In this document: positions 8,927 to 18,068 of the stretch, piece by piece
How positions within the stretch are numbered: position 1 is the first letter of the stretch
Layout of the letters: each line of letters starts with the position of its first letter
Source of the DNA: Flagellimonas beolgyonensis
GTDB lineage: Bacteria; Bacteroidota; Bacteroidia; Flavobacteriales; Flavobacteriaceae
Direction of reading: 5' to 3'
Assembly: GCF_003992615.1 (NCBI RefSeq)
Contig: NZ_RZMY01000006.1
Coordinates: 248,001 to 312,000, forward strand
DNA length: 64,000 nucleotides
The notes under the pieces: generated by a model
Databases searched by the model: none
The model's input: only the letters and a program-made list of their open reading frames with translations
Told to the model about the DNA's origin: nothing
Translations under genes and position numbers: made by a program

Positions 8927-9409
8927 ATGGAATTGTTGAAAGAATATTGGATTCTCTGGAGTGTAAGCAATGGCCTTGCCATCCTCGTATTGATTGCCGC
9001 CCTAAAAAAAACAAGACTGGCCAGGCTGCTCATTTTCATTCTTTTTGCTTGGGCAAGCTGGTTCAATTATACCACGGCACATAATAGCCCGAGTGACTAT
9101 TTGATCTATGCCACATTAACGCCGGTGGATCTCTATTCGAATTTCATCAACACTACGTTCAAAGCTAATATCGTACCCATGGTGACCGGAATTGCAATGG
9201 GGCAAGCCTTGATCGCCATTGGAATGTTATTGCGCGGTTGGTGGGTGAAACTGGCCTGTATCGGAGCCATCCTATTTTTCTTGGCCATAGCTCCCCTCGG
9301 TATTGGTTCCGGATTTCCGGCCACCCTGATCGGGGCATTGGCGGTTTTCCTGATTGTAAAGAACGATGCGCTTGATTATTTATGGATTCCCAGTTCAAAA
9401 GTGCAGTAA
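8927..9409 (+). CDS. Small integral membrane protein
   Basis: The protein has 160 aa from ATG 8927 (MELLKEYW); longer frames upstream overlap the preceding gene. About four to five hydrophobic segments are visible, for example residues 10-26, 34-50, 85-105 and 112-145. No family is recognised. Its position 7 bp behind the Cys-rich protein suggests a joint function. Confidence 0.65.
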   Translation: MELLKEYWILWSVSNGLAILVLIAALKKTRLARLLIFILFAWASWFNYTTAHNSPSDYLIYATLTPVDLYSNFINTTFKANIVPMVTGIAMGQALIAIGMLLRGWWVKLACIGAILFFLAIAPLGIGSGFPATLIGALAVFLIVKNDALDYLWIPSSKVQ

Positions 9410-9481
9410 GGACCTCTGAGAAATAAAAATTTGCAGAATAAGAATCAAACTGAAGGCAGTGAAATATTAAATCAGATTCAA

Positions 9482-9670
9482 ATGAAAAAATTAGCCGAAT
9501 ACCAGAAATTTATTTACCTCGGAATTGTGGTGATCGCTCTTGGAATCGTCTTCACCACTTCCTTGAGGGAAACGGCAGGTTACTTTGGCAATGTTTTGGT
9601 TGCCATTGGTGGATTGCTCTTTATCGTTGGGATGAGCAAGAAAAAAAGAAGCGAGAAGGATACAGATTGA
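9482..9670 (+). CDS. Small two-helix membrane protein
   Basis: The protein has 62 aa from ATG 9482 (MKKLAEYQK); an in-frame TTG further upstream is less likely. Two hydrophobic helices (about 10-24 and 35-50) are separated by a short loop and followed by a basic tail KKKRSEK. It converges with the next gene, 15 bp between stops. Function unknown. Confidence 0.55.
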   Translation: MKKLAEYQKFIYLGIVVIALGIVFTTSLRETAGYFGNVLVAIGGLLFIVGMSKKKRSEKDTD

Positions 9671-9685
9671 TGCTTGATCGTAAAC

Positions 9686-11434
9686 TCAATAGTGCAATTT
9701 GGGCTCAAGCCATAACCATCCCATGCACAAAAGAAACACTATAAAGAACCAAATGGAGTTTAACGGTGCCCTCTTTTTTACCAAATCCCTAGTATCTGCC
9801 TTAGTACCCATCTTACCAAATTGACGTTGGTTGAGCTGCTGGACCCACTTTTGATGTTCCGCTTTGCGGCTATCCTTTTGGAAGACATAATAATAAAACG
9901 CGGGTAACGAGTCTTGGGCCATTGCAAGTGCATTCCATCCAGCAGTCGTGGGATAAGTGGTACCCTTCCAATGGGTGGGTATTTGCAAATCCTGCAACAG
10001 GGGTACAGTGCCCCGTCCAGATGATACCTCCGGCTCCAGCCTATCTGTTTTTAGGATAAATTGAAAGGGTTGATCCACGCTGGGAAATGGGGTTTTTGTT
10101 TCCCAAGCTGTGCCGACAACTTTGGTTTTCGCCATTGCATCAACGATTGTGGACCAAAGTGCACTGTACATTTCCTGCTTTCCGTCCAAAATAAGCTGAT
10201 AACTATCCTGTAACAAAATAGTTCCTACTTTTCCCATTCCCTGTCTTGCCAAAGCACCAACCATGGCTGCATCCCACTGAATCGGTTCCACCAGTATTTC
10301 TTCCTTTAAACGAAATGGGAATTTTTCCAATGTTTGTTGCGTTCCTTCAATTCGTAGCTCTTGAACCCCATCCCGCTCAAAAGACAACGGGAATTTGCGA
10401 CCGGCTTGATTAAAAAGTGGCCCACTGGGCTGAACATACAATCCCAGTCCTTCATCCTTAACATTTTTATCTAATGCTTCCCTAGAATTCTTGTTCAATT
10501 CCAAATACGAATCTGCATCGATGATGACCAAATCAAACGATTGCAATTCATTTTCCGACAATTGGTAAACGGGCACAGCCTCTGTATTGAAATATTCAAA
10601 TTTGTACCTGCCCTTGGTCAATTGGGAGCGGACCACCACCCCATGGCCATTTTCGGCCAAAAAGTTTTTCAGGTATTTGGTCTCAAAGGTGGGAAAGGTA
10701 TTGATGATCAAAACCTGCAACGGATCCGGCTCCAGCACTTGAAAAGGAATCGGTTCTTGGGAAATCACCTCGCCTTGGGCATCCTTTTCCACCAACGCAA
10801 ATTCAAATCGACCACTGGCTTTGGGTTCCACTTTAAAAGTGAGTTTCTGAAGGGTCTCTCCTGAAAACTCCACCGAATCCAATGCATTGCCCCCGTTATC
10901 GTACAAGAGGGCCCAATGCCCCTCCTTGCTTTGGGTATATTCCGTTTGTAAGCTCAATATATCACCCAATTCAATGACCGGTTTGTAATGGATGGCCGTC
11001 CAACCCACTAATGGCTCAGCACCCAGAAAATCAACCTTATTTTGCTCCACCAACCAAAAATCAAAAGGTTCCAGACCATAGCCCAGCACAAACAAGGTGT
11101 CGTTGGGATTGATCTTGGAAAATAGTTTGCCCGGTTGATACGATTCAATGGAGATACGTTTGTACAGTTTGGTGAGGCTATCCAATTGTGCTTGGCGATA
11201 ACCTTCAGTCAGAATGATGGATTTTTTACCTGAAACCATTTGCGGCACGGCAGGTTTCAAAACGAGCAAGGCCAAGGCTACCAATCCAATAAAGCCAATC
11301 GCCAGTTTGATCCAAAACCTGCGCTCCCCCTTTTGCGGCCACTCCTTCCAAACGAAAAAACCAAATACCAGTATCCCACCAAGTAAAATCGGAAGCAGTA
11401 GCTTTTGGTTGAGAAAAGTAAGTCCATCAATCAT
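9686..11434 (-). CDS. Membrane protein of the Bat-type locus
   Basis: The protein has 582 aa. Two N-terminal membrane helices (about 12-30 and 40-62), a large periplasmic or cytoplasmic central region and one C-terminal helix near residues 556-575 give the layout of BatA-like proteins. The central part (FPTFETKYLKNFLAENG and following) resembles the class I amidotransferase-like region found in such proteins. It is the last gene of the DUF4159-moxR-DUF58-batA operon, overlapping the previous gene by 8 bp. These loci link MoxR AAA chaperones to membrane-bound partners in envelope stress or aerotolerance; the specific role of this gene is not known. Confidence 0.6.
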   Translation of the reverse strand: MIDGLTFLNQKLLLPILLGGILVFGFFVWKEWPQKGERRFWIKLAIGFIGLVALALLVLKPAVPQMVSGKKSIILTEGYRQAQLDSLTKLYKRISIESYQPGKLFSKINPNDTLFVLGYGLEPFDFWLVEQNKVDFLGAEPLVGWTAIHYKPVIELGDILSLQTEYTQSKEGHWALLYDNGGNALDSVEFSGETLQKLTFKVEPKASGRFEFALVEKDAQGEVISQEPIPFQVLEPDPLQVLIINTFPTFETKYLKNFLAENGHGVVVRSQLTKGRYKFEYFNTEAVPVYQLSENELQSFDLVIIDADSYLELNKNSREALDKNVKDEGLGLYVQPSGPLFNQAGRKFPLSFERDGVQELRIEGTQQTLEKFPFRLKEEILVEPIQWDAAMVGALARQGMGKVGTILLQDSYQLILDGKQEMYSALWSTIVDAMAKTKVVGTAWETKTPFPSVDQPFQFILKTDRLEPEVSSGRGTVPLLQDLQIPTHWKGTTYPTTAGWNALAMAQDSLPAFYYYVFQKDSRKAEHQKWVQQLNQRQFGKMGTKADTRDLVKKRAPLNSIWFFIVFLLCMGWLWLEPKLHY

Positions 11435-13640
11435 TGGCTTCCAATGCTTTTAGATACAACTTGTTGATTTCATCTTGATACTGCGGCACATGGCCCGGGT
11501 TGTTCTCGACCATCGGTAAAACAGCCAACACATTTTTACGCACCAATCGGTAATGCTCCACATTTTGATGGGATACTTTGGAAAGGTCTCGTAATCCCTG
11601 GAGTACCTTCACATATTTCAATGGGTTGTCGACGGCTTGCGCAGCCAATTCATTGCCCGCCTCCTGAAAAAGAATTTGGTCCTGATTCGTGATGCTGCTC
11701 TGTTCTTGTATGAGCTGTTCCAATCGGGCAACCGTTTGTCTTGTAGATTGAAAGGATAGTTCATAATCGAACGTTTCCTTTTTATCAAAATTGGAAATCG
11801 ATTTGATATCCCCGGTCAACCGTTTTTCTTCCTTGATCGGTGGCGGGTCAAAACCGATGCGGTGCACATAGATCCGTGCGCTATTTTTTATCTCTTGAAT
11901 CAGTTTCAATGCCTCGTACTGGTAAGGCAACGATTTTTCCGGTTGGTACAGTCGCAGGTAGAGTTCCGCGTCCCACATAATGTTGAGGGCATCCCGAAGC
12001 TTTGCTTTCAACGATTTTTCAAACAGGGTGGAGGCCTCAGGATCTTCATGGTTGTGCAGGTAGTCGTGCAAAGGGTCCTCTGCCTCCTCCCCTTCGGCTT
12101 CTTCATCGTGTTCCTCCACCAGATTGTGCTCATTATCGCTATCATGCCGATGGCTATACCCCTCCAACAGATCCTCCTCCCCTCCTTCATCTGCATGATC
12201 TTCCTCTGTACTGCTCACTTGGCCCGGGGCTGCTTGCATTTCGGTTTCATCCCCCATAAACTGTCCGTATTTCAAGCGAAGGGATTTTTGGTCAAAGCCC
12301 AACTCATTACTGGTAAACTTAAAATCGTATTCGGAAAGTTTGGGCTTGTCCTTTATCAATTTTTCGGTATCGATGATCAATTGGCGCTGACTCCTAAAGT
12401 AATCCGGCATCAAATCCACACCCAAGGTCCCCTCCACTCCAAAGGCATCGGATACCGTGTCCCTTATCACCGCAAAATAGGTTTCGCTGCGCGAAATGTT
12501 GGACGAGGGCATTTTATTGTCGATGGCTTCCACATAAAAGTACAGTTCATCTCCCGGGTCCATGCGGAGTTGGTCGAGGTCCAAGGTCTTGTTCAATTGT
12601 AATTGCTTTTTTCCTTTGGTAAACGATTCCTCAAATCGGACTGTTTCTTCCCGAAACTTTACAGACTCTCCCGATCCCTTGCTCACCGTGGCCACGATAT
12701 AAGCATCCGAAATACCGAAATCATCGGCAATTCGGGTATCCAGCAACAGTTTTTTATCATCGTCAAAATCAAAATAGTTGTATTGGTCAAGTCCTTCCAA
12801 AGCCACATAGGGGGCTTCATCCTTAATGGCCTCCATCGAATACAGATCGGTCACATACGAATTGCCATTTTCATCCTTGTAGGAAATACTATAAAATGCC
12901 GAACTCTCCAACTTTTGGGTCAATGCATAGCCATTCGTTGTTTTTGAAAAGGCCGAAATTTCTCCCATCCGATCCAATCGGACTTCCAACACTTCACCTT
13001 CGAATTGTAATTGCCAAGCAATTTGGGAGCCCTGCACCGCTTTAATGTTGGGATCTTTGGTGGTTCGATTTGGAATGCCCGTATAGGAGGGCTGCACGAC
13101 TTTGATCTGTGTGGAAATCAAAGTTGGCGCTTTAACACCAGTCTCCATCGAATCTACAGGTGCAAATGTGATTTCCTGGGGCCGACCGGAACCCTCCTTT
13201 TTAGCGGCCATATCCTCAATCACCAATCGGGCCGCCAAACCTGTCAAAACCAAAGCAACAAACACCATGGCCGCACTTTTAAGGTTTTGGGGCGGACGTA
13301 ACGTTGCAAAAACAGGCTGCAACGCGGTTTCCACCCGATAGCGCTGTAATTTGGAAAGATTGTTCAATTGCTCTTGTGGCACGGTCAACAAACCACTGCT
13401 GAAACCTGCTTGGGGCACATGGGCGTCCACATAGGCAATGGTATTGTCCAAAGAAATTTTCCATGGTTTTCGCACGACCACAAAGATGATCATGGTCAAG
13501 GCAAAGGTCAACAAACCATAACCCAAAGAATGTAGCACTAAGTAAACCAATCCGGCTGCACCCAAGGCATACAACACCCCCTCCACATACAGGAGTTGTT
13601 GCCATCGTTGCTTGAACCGTATCAATTGCTGCGCTGCCAT
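11427..13640 (-). CDS. DUF4175-like large membrane protein
   Basis: The protein has 737 aa from ATG 13640 (MAAQQLIRFKQRWQQ). This start overlaps the stop of the upstream gene as TAATG, indicating translational coupling. Two hydrophobic segments near residues 20-60 and a third near 125-145 are followed by a long extracytoplasmic region and a highly acidic, His-rich stretch (about residues 470-545) that could bind metal or be disordered. The C-terminal part is helical. It resembles DUF4175-type proteins of Bat loci. Function unknown beyond that context. Confidence 0.65.
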   Translation of the reverse strand: MAAQQLIRFKQRWQQLLYVEGVLYALGAAGLVYLVLHSLGYGLLTFALTMIIFVVVRKPWKISLDNTIAYVDAHVPQAGFSSGLLTVPQEQLNNLSKLQRYRVETALQPVFATLRPPQNLKSAAMVFVALVLTGLAARLVIEDMAAKKEGSGRPQEITFAPVDSMETGVKAPTLISTQIKVVQPSYTGIPNRTTKDPNIKAVQGSQIAWQLQFEGEVLEVRLDRMGEISAFSKTTNGYALTQKLESSAFYSISYKDENGNSYVTDLYSMEAIKDEAPYVALEGLDQYNYFDFDDDKKLLLDTRIADDFGISDAYIVATVSKGSGESVKFREETVRFEESFTKGKKQLQLNKTLDLDQLRMDPGDELYFYVEAIDNKMPSSNISRSETYFAVIRDTVSDAFGVEGTLGVDLMPDYFRSQRQLIIDTEKLIKDKPKLSEYDFKFTSNELGFDQKSLRLKYGQFMGDETEMQAAPGQVSSTEEDHADEGGEEDLLEGYSHRHDSDNEHNLVEEHDEEAEGEEAEDPLHDYLHNHEDPEASTLFEKSLKAKLRDALNIMWDAELYLRLYQPEKSLPYQYEALKLIQEIKNSARIYVHRIGFDPPPIKEEKRLTGDIKSISNFDKKETFDYELSFQSTRQTVARLEQLIQEQSSITNQDQILFQEAGNELAAQAVDNPLKYVKVLQGLRDLSKVSHQNVEHYRLVRKNVLAVLPMVENNPGHVPQYQDEINKLYLKALEAND

Positions 13641-14920
13641 TATTGTTTCTTTACATAAGCCATTAAACGTTCCACTATCATCAATACGGCCAAACACACC
13701 AATAACCAAGGGGTAACGTCGGTAAAGGAAGCCCGTTCTTTTTTGGAGGTCGCCTGTACATATTTCGGGCGAAGCTCGTCCACAGCCAGTTGTCGCATAT
13801 CATGTTTGGATACTATCGATTTCCATTCCGAATCCAGATCTAGCAGGTCCAACAGTTGTTCCGTTAAATGTCCATCGAGGGTATTCTGGGTGTTCAATCG
13901 GGCGGTCAAGTAGTAGTGATTGGCTATTGGATCTGGTGCTATCAATTGACTCGCGAAGGAATCTGGCTGAAATACCAACCAACGTCCATCTTTATCACAG
14001 ATGGATTCACTAAGCCAAATACCCAAATCCGGCACATTCTGGTTGCTGTCGCCGTTATTGTCCTTAATGCTAATAGGCTGCTTCAAATAGCCTGAAATTG
14101 CTGAAAATGAAGCTTCAATAAACTTTTTGTCATTTTCAAATCCTTCATCGGCAACGATTTGAATCTTGATGGTATCGCTTTTCATCAAAGGCACCCGGAA
14201 ATTTTCCCCGTTCCTAGTCCCTTGAAGACTGTCATTCGCTTGTTGAACCATTTCAGCATCGGTCAGCGCTTCCTTCTTAAAGTACGTTTGTTCGCTGTTG
14301 CCCAATTGTGTGATCAGCTGTATGCCATCCGCATGTTCGATAGCTCCAATCGGAGTATTTTGGACGCTATCGGACGCCATCACCACCCAATGCAGTTTCT
14401 TTTGGGTTGAAGGTCGCTTGGATTTGAATCCCTGTACACTTGTTTTGGTAAAAATGACCAGACTATCCGATGGCAAGGAATCCATCTGCTGCACCAATTG
14501 CCAATAATCGGGAGTTTCGGAAGTATTGATTGCGTCGGCATCACCTTCCCAAGCTGAAAATCCGGGTTGCAGCACATACACGGGAAAATCCAAAGCCAAG
14601 CTATCCATGACCTTTTTTACTTCAGTACGCTCCAAAAGCGAAGGCTCCACCACATAGGCCAGTTGCTGTTTGGTATGGTTCGATGACCATTGGGGCCCTG
14701 CCATTACAAAGACCACCAAGGATACGATCAACATGCGCAACAAGAGCAGCAGCCACTCGTTCAATTGAATGCTGCTCGACTGTCTGGAGTTGGATTCCTC
14801 CAACAACTGCACACTGCCGATTTTTACGGTTTTCGCTTCCTTTTTGCTCCATAAATGAATGGCCAAGGGGACCAAAAGTCCCAATAAAGCCCATAAATAT
14901 GATGGATTGCTGAAAACCAT
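13640..14920 (-). CDS. BatA-like protein with N-terminal double-TM domain
   Basis: The protein has 426 aa. The start MVFSNPSYLWALLGLLVPLAIHLW is the typical N-terminal double-transmembrane domain of BatA (helices about 8-24 and 55-75). A final helix lies at about 405-420. No clear MIDAS motif of a von Willebrand A domain was seen, so it is a truncated or divergent BatA relative. It lies 1 bp from DUF58 and overlaps the next gene by 1 bp. Confidence 0.75.
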   Translation of the reverse strand: MVFSNPSYLWALLGLLVPLAIHLWSKKEAKTVKIGSVQLLEESNSRQSSSIQLNEWLLLLLRMLIVSLVVFVMAGPQWSSNHTKQQLAYVVEPSLLERTEVKKVMDSLALDFPVYVLQPGFSAWEGDADAINTSETPDYWQLVQQMDSLPSDSLVIFTKTSVQGFKSKRPSTQKKLHWVVMASDSVQNTPIGAIEHADGIQLITQLGNSEQTYFKKEALTDAEMVQQANDSLQGTRNGENFRVPLMKSDTIKIQIVADEGFENDKKFIEASFSAISGYLKQPISIKDNNGDSNQNVPDLGIWLSESICDKDGRWLVFQPDSFASQLIAPDPIANHYYLTARLNTQNTLDGHLTEQLLDLLDLDSEWKSIVSKHDMRQLAVDELRPKYVQATSKKERASFTDVTPWLLVCLAVLMIVERLMAYVKKQ

Positions 14921-14921
14921 A

Positions 14922-15821
14922 TTAATTCAATCGTGCGCGTTCTTTTAAAAATAACTGCAAAGCATTGCCCAAATGATCGTCCATTCGGAACAGATAATGA
15001 TGGATACCCTGGGAAAGCAGAAATTCCTTGATATCGGCAATCCGTTGATGCAAGGTGGCCAAATACGTTTCCTTGGCGCGATCCACATCCACTTTCACCT
15101 TGGTACCCGTTTCCAAATCCTCGAAGGTCACCGACCGTTGGTAGGTAAAATCCATTTCGGAGCCCGACATGAGCTGCAAAACCACCACGTCGTTGTTCTT
15201 GGTTTTTAGGTTTTTCACGAAACCGGAAATTTCGGTGTCCTCCTCGTACATATCCGTCAAAAAGAAAATGAGTTCGCGGGTATTCTGGGAATGGATTTTT
15301 TTGGAAGCCACCGCTAATTGGGGCCATTTGCCTTTGGTGGACAATTGCAACAACTCCAACAACAACCTGTTGTAATGTTTTTGGTTGGCTTTGGGATAAA
15401 TGCTCACAAAATCGTTTTCATTCAAGGCAAAAAGTCCAACGGGATCGCCCTGCTTTTGGGCCAAATGTGCCAAACAGGCGACCAGCACCCGGGCAAATTC
15501 AAATTTGGATATTCCGTTTTCCTCGTGTTCCATGGATGCACTGGCGTCCACAATGAACTTTACGCTGACCTGGCTTTCCACTTCCGATTGTTTGATGTAG
15601 TACCTTCCCGATCGGGCCAACATTTTCCAATCGAGCAATCGCGGGTCATCCCCCGGTTCATAGCCACGGTACTGACTGAACTCCATGCCCGGGCCCACAC
15701 TACGACTCCGGTGCAAGCCGGAAAGAAAACCTTCCACCACGATACGGGAAATCAGGGAAAGTCCCGACACCGTGTTGATGACTTCAGGTTTCAATAAGTC
15801 GTGGTAGTCTCGTGAGGCCAT
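14922..15821 (-). CDS. DUF58 family protein
   Basis: The protein has 299 aa. The segment SVGPGMEFSQYRGYEPGDDPRLLDWKM (residues about 40-66) is the DUF58 signature. A VWA-like fold follows, with FIVDASASM (about 89-97). DUF58 proteins are encoded next to MoxR ATPases and are thought to be their cofactors or clients. It lies between batA-like and an unusual AT-rich gene. Confidence 0.88.
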   Translation of the reverse strand: MASRDYHDLLKPEVINTVSGLSLISRIVVEGFLSGLHRSRSVGPGMEFSQYRGYEPGDDPRLLDWKMLARSGRYYIKQSEVESQVSVKFIVDASASMEHEENGISKFEFARVLVACLAHLAQKQGDPVGLFALNENDFVSIYPKANQKHYNRLLLELLQLSTKGKWPQLAVASKKIHSQNTRELIFFLTDMYEEDTEISGFVKNLKTKNNDVVVLQLMSGSEMDFTYQRSVTFEDLETGTKVKVDVDRAKETYLATLHQRIADIKEFLLSQGIHHYLFRMDDHLGNALQLFLKERARLN

Positions 15822-15835
15822 TTTAAACTTATTAA

Positions 15836-16300
15836 TTATTTATATCTAGCATAAATAGGTCCATTAGGATACTTTAATTCCACTAAGTAATCTTTCTCAG
15901 TATAGGGACCATACCATTTGCGATATTTTCTATCTCGAAAGTCATATATATTGATAATTAAATAATCCCCCCATAACAGACTTTTTGATAAAACTATTTT
16001 GAAATTTTTGATTTCCGATTTTTGACCTTTGAAAGTGTAATAATCAAATTGAAATTCAAAAGTCCCAATAGAATCCTTTCTTATCATTTCCCATGCACTT
16101 TGACTTAAAATCAACTTACCAGGGAAATAATCAACCCAGAAACTCTTATTAAAACCTCCCTCGCTTATATTAATCTTTGTTTGTGCAATTCCAGAAATAA
16201 TTAATTCATCATTAACCTGAATTATGACATTAGGGCTCTGTCCATAAGAATGAATTCCAATGATTAGAACAACAATAAAAATTAAACTTTTGCTACTCAT
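15836..16300 (-). CDS. AT-rich secreted orphan inserted in the Bat operon
   Basis: The protein has 154 aa with a clean signal peptide (about 1-20, ending SYGQ). The rest is beta-rich with many Tyr, Ile and Lys and no recognised domain. Its base composition is visibly more AT-rich than the genes on both sides, and it separates moxR from DUF58, which are normally adjacent. This suggests a late insertion (inference). It is in the same direction, so operon transcription would still include it. Confidence 0.6.
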   Translation of the reverse strand: MSSKSLIFIVVLIIGIHSYGQSPNVIIQVNDELIISGIAQTKINISEGGFNKSFWVDYFPGKLILSQSAWEMIRKDSIGTFEFQFDYYTFKGQKSEIKNFKIVLSKSLLWGDYLIINIYDFRDRKYRKWYGPYTEKDYLVELKYPNGPIYARYK

Positions 16301-16337
16301 GTAAATCCCTTGTATAAACCCTTATTTTGATAAACAA

Positions 16338-17345
16338 TTAATTGCCATCATTCACGCGAACCGCTTTTAAGATCTGACGCGTGACCTCATCCGAAGTAAT
16401 GCCTTCGGCCTCAGCTCTAAAATTGACCAACACCCGATGGCGCAGCACAGGCAGTGCCACCGCTTTCAAGTCGTCCAAGGTAACGGCCAACCTACCTTCC
16501 AACAAGGCATTGGCCTTGGCGGTCAAGATCATCGCCTGGCCAGCTCGGGGTCCAGCTCCCCAATCCACCCATTGTTTCATATACTCCACCGTGGTGGTGT
16601 CGGGTCTGGTGGCCCGAATGACATCGCTTACGTATTGGATCAGATTATCGCTGATGGATACCTCACGAACCAATTGTTGCAACCGAACAATATCCGCTCC
16701 GGAAATGACCTTGTTCAATTGGGCTTTGGCCGTTCCGGTCGTGGCTTTCAAAATGGCGGTTTCCTCCTGATCGGAAGGGTAACCGATCTTGATGTACAAT
16801 AGGAAACGGTCTTGTTGGGCTTCCGGCAACACAAAGGTTCCCGATTGTTCAATGGGGTTTTGGGTCGCCAATATGAAAAAAGGTCGATCCAAGGCATAGG
16901 TATTGTCCCCGTACGTGACCTCAAATTCCTGCATGGCCTCCAAAAGGGCCGCCTGGGTTTTGGGCGGGGTCCTATTGATCTCATCCGCCAAAATGATATT
17001 GGAAAAAATGGGTCCTTTGTTGAACTTGAAGAACTTTTTGCCCGTGGTATGGTCCTCTTCCAAAATTTCGGTCCCGATAATATCCGAAGGCATAAGATCG
17101 GGCGTAAACTGTATCCGTTTGAATTTTAGGTCGATGGCGTTGGCCAAGGTACGAATCATCAAGGTCTTGGCAAGACCCGGAACACCTTCCAGCAGGGCAT
17201 GTCCGCCCGCCAAAAACGTGATGAGCAGCTGTGAAACGGTTTCATCCTGTCCGATGATCACCTTTCCAATTTCTTTTTTGAGTGCTTTCAGCTTATCGGA
17301 GAGCACTTCAACTTCAGTAGCAATTTGTTGTAATTCTTTGTCCAA
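16338..17345 (-). CDS. MoxR-family AAA+ ATPase
   Basis: The protein has 335 aa. Walker A is GVPGLAKT (about 54-61), Walker B is NIILADEINR with TPPKTQAALLEAM following, and FILATQNPIEQ (sensor region) lies near residue 155-165. These are the MoxR hallmarks. MoxR ATPases act as chaperones that remodel partner proteins carrying VWA-like or DUF58 domains, consistent with the neighbours. It lies 11 bp after DUF4159. Confidence 0.95.
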   Translation of the reverse strand: MDKELQQIATEVEVLSDKLKALKKEIGKVIIGQDETVSQLLITFLAGGHALLEGVPGLAKTLMIRTLANAIDLKFKRIQFTPDLMPSDIIGTEILEEDHTTGKKFFKFNKGPIFSNIILADEINRTPPKTQAALLEAMQEFEVTYGDNTYALDRPFFILATQNPIEQSGTFVLPEAQQDRFLLYIKIGYPSDQEETAILKATTGTAKAQLNKVISGADIVRLQQLVREVSISDNLIQYVSDVIRATRPDTTTVEYMKQWVDWGAGPRAGQAMILTAKANALLEGRLAVTLDDLKAVALPVLRHRVLVNFRAEAEGITSDEVTRQILKAVRVNDGN

Positions 17346-17356
17346 TGCTTCAGTGG

Positions 17357-17983
17357 TTATGAGGTTAGGGCATAGAGCACAATATTGACCCCGAATCGGG
17401 TATTGTCTATTTTATACCATCGTTTGTTTCTAAAGTCGTAATCCCATTCGCAACCGTAATCCTTGTTACTGTACAAAACCCCTATTCGACCATTGATCAT
17501 AATGGCCTTGAGATAGTCATGTACCAAATCGTCGCCCCAGCCGTTCAATTCTTGGGAGGTGGTCGGTGGCCCATCCTCAAACTCGAAAAAGATGGAATAG
17601 ATCTCGTGGTCGTTGGGAATCTTTTTCAGTTCGCCCGGTCCAAAGATTTCTTCCATTTGCCGTTCAAAGGATTTGGCAAAGAGACCATCAATATCGTGAT
17701 TGCAATCGTCGGCAAATACAAAACCGCCATTGCGGACATATTTTTCAAAATTCTCCCGTTCCTTTTTGGTAAACTGGACCAATTTATGGCCCGAGATATA
17801 ACAAAATGGGCTTTTGAAGATGTCATCGCTGGACAGTGTGATGATCTTTTCCTGGGTGTCCACCTTTAAGGTGGTATACTCCACCAAAGAATTGAGCAGA
17901 TTGGAAGGCATCCGTTGATCCACGTCCCAATCGCCGGATTCGTATTGCAATCGTGTAAAAAAGAATTCGTTGTTCAGGGCCAT
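17357..17983 (-). CDS. DUF4159 protein
   Basis: The protein has 208 aa. FVFADDCNHDIDGLFAKSFERQ and a C-terminal NVVLYAL-like ending (GVNIVLYAL) are typical of DUF4159, a domain resembling class I amidotransferase folds. No signal peptide is seen. It heads the moxR operon, 85 bp from the tldE stop. The gap contains a short CTGG/CCAG hairpin. Confidence 0.8.
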   Translation of the reverse strand: MALNNEFFFTRLQYESGDWDVDQRMPSNLLNSLVEYTTLKVDTQEKIITLSSDDIFKSPFCYISGHKLVQFTKKERENFEKYVRNGGFVFADDCNHDIDGLFAKSFERQMEEIFGPGELKKIPNDHEIYSIFFEFEDGPPTTSQELNGWGDDLVHDYLKAIMINGRIGVLYSNKDYGCEWDYDFRNKRWYKIDNTRFGVNIVLYALTS

Positions 17984-18068
17984 AAAGGGTATTGGCTAAA
18001 CCAGTTCCAAAATAAAAACTGGCGGAGGGCTTTTATGCCGCACCACCAGTTTCAGTTTATTCGGATTT

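Noticed and set aside
11862..12602. Long plus-strand open frame opposite the DUF4175-like gene
   Set aside because: It is antisense to a clear coding gene, has Cys/His-rich unlikely composition, no promoter and no recognisable family; it is a shadow frame.
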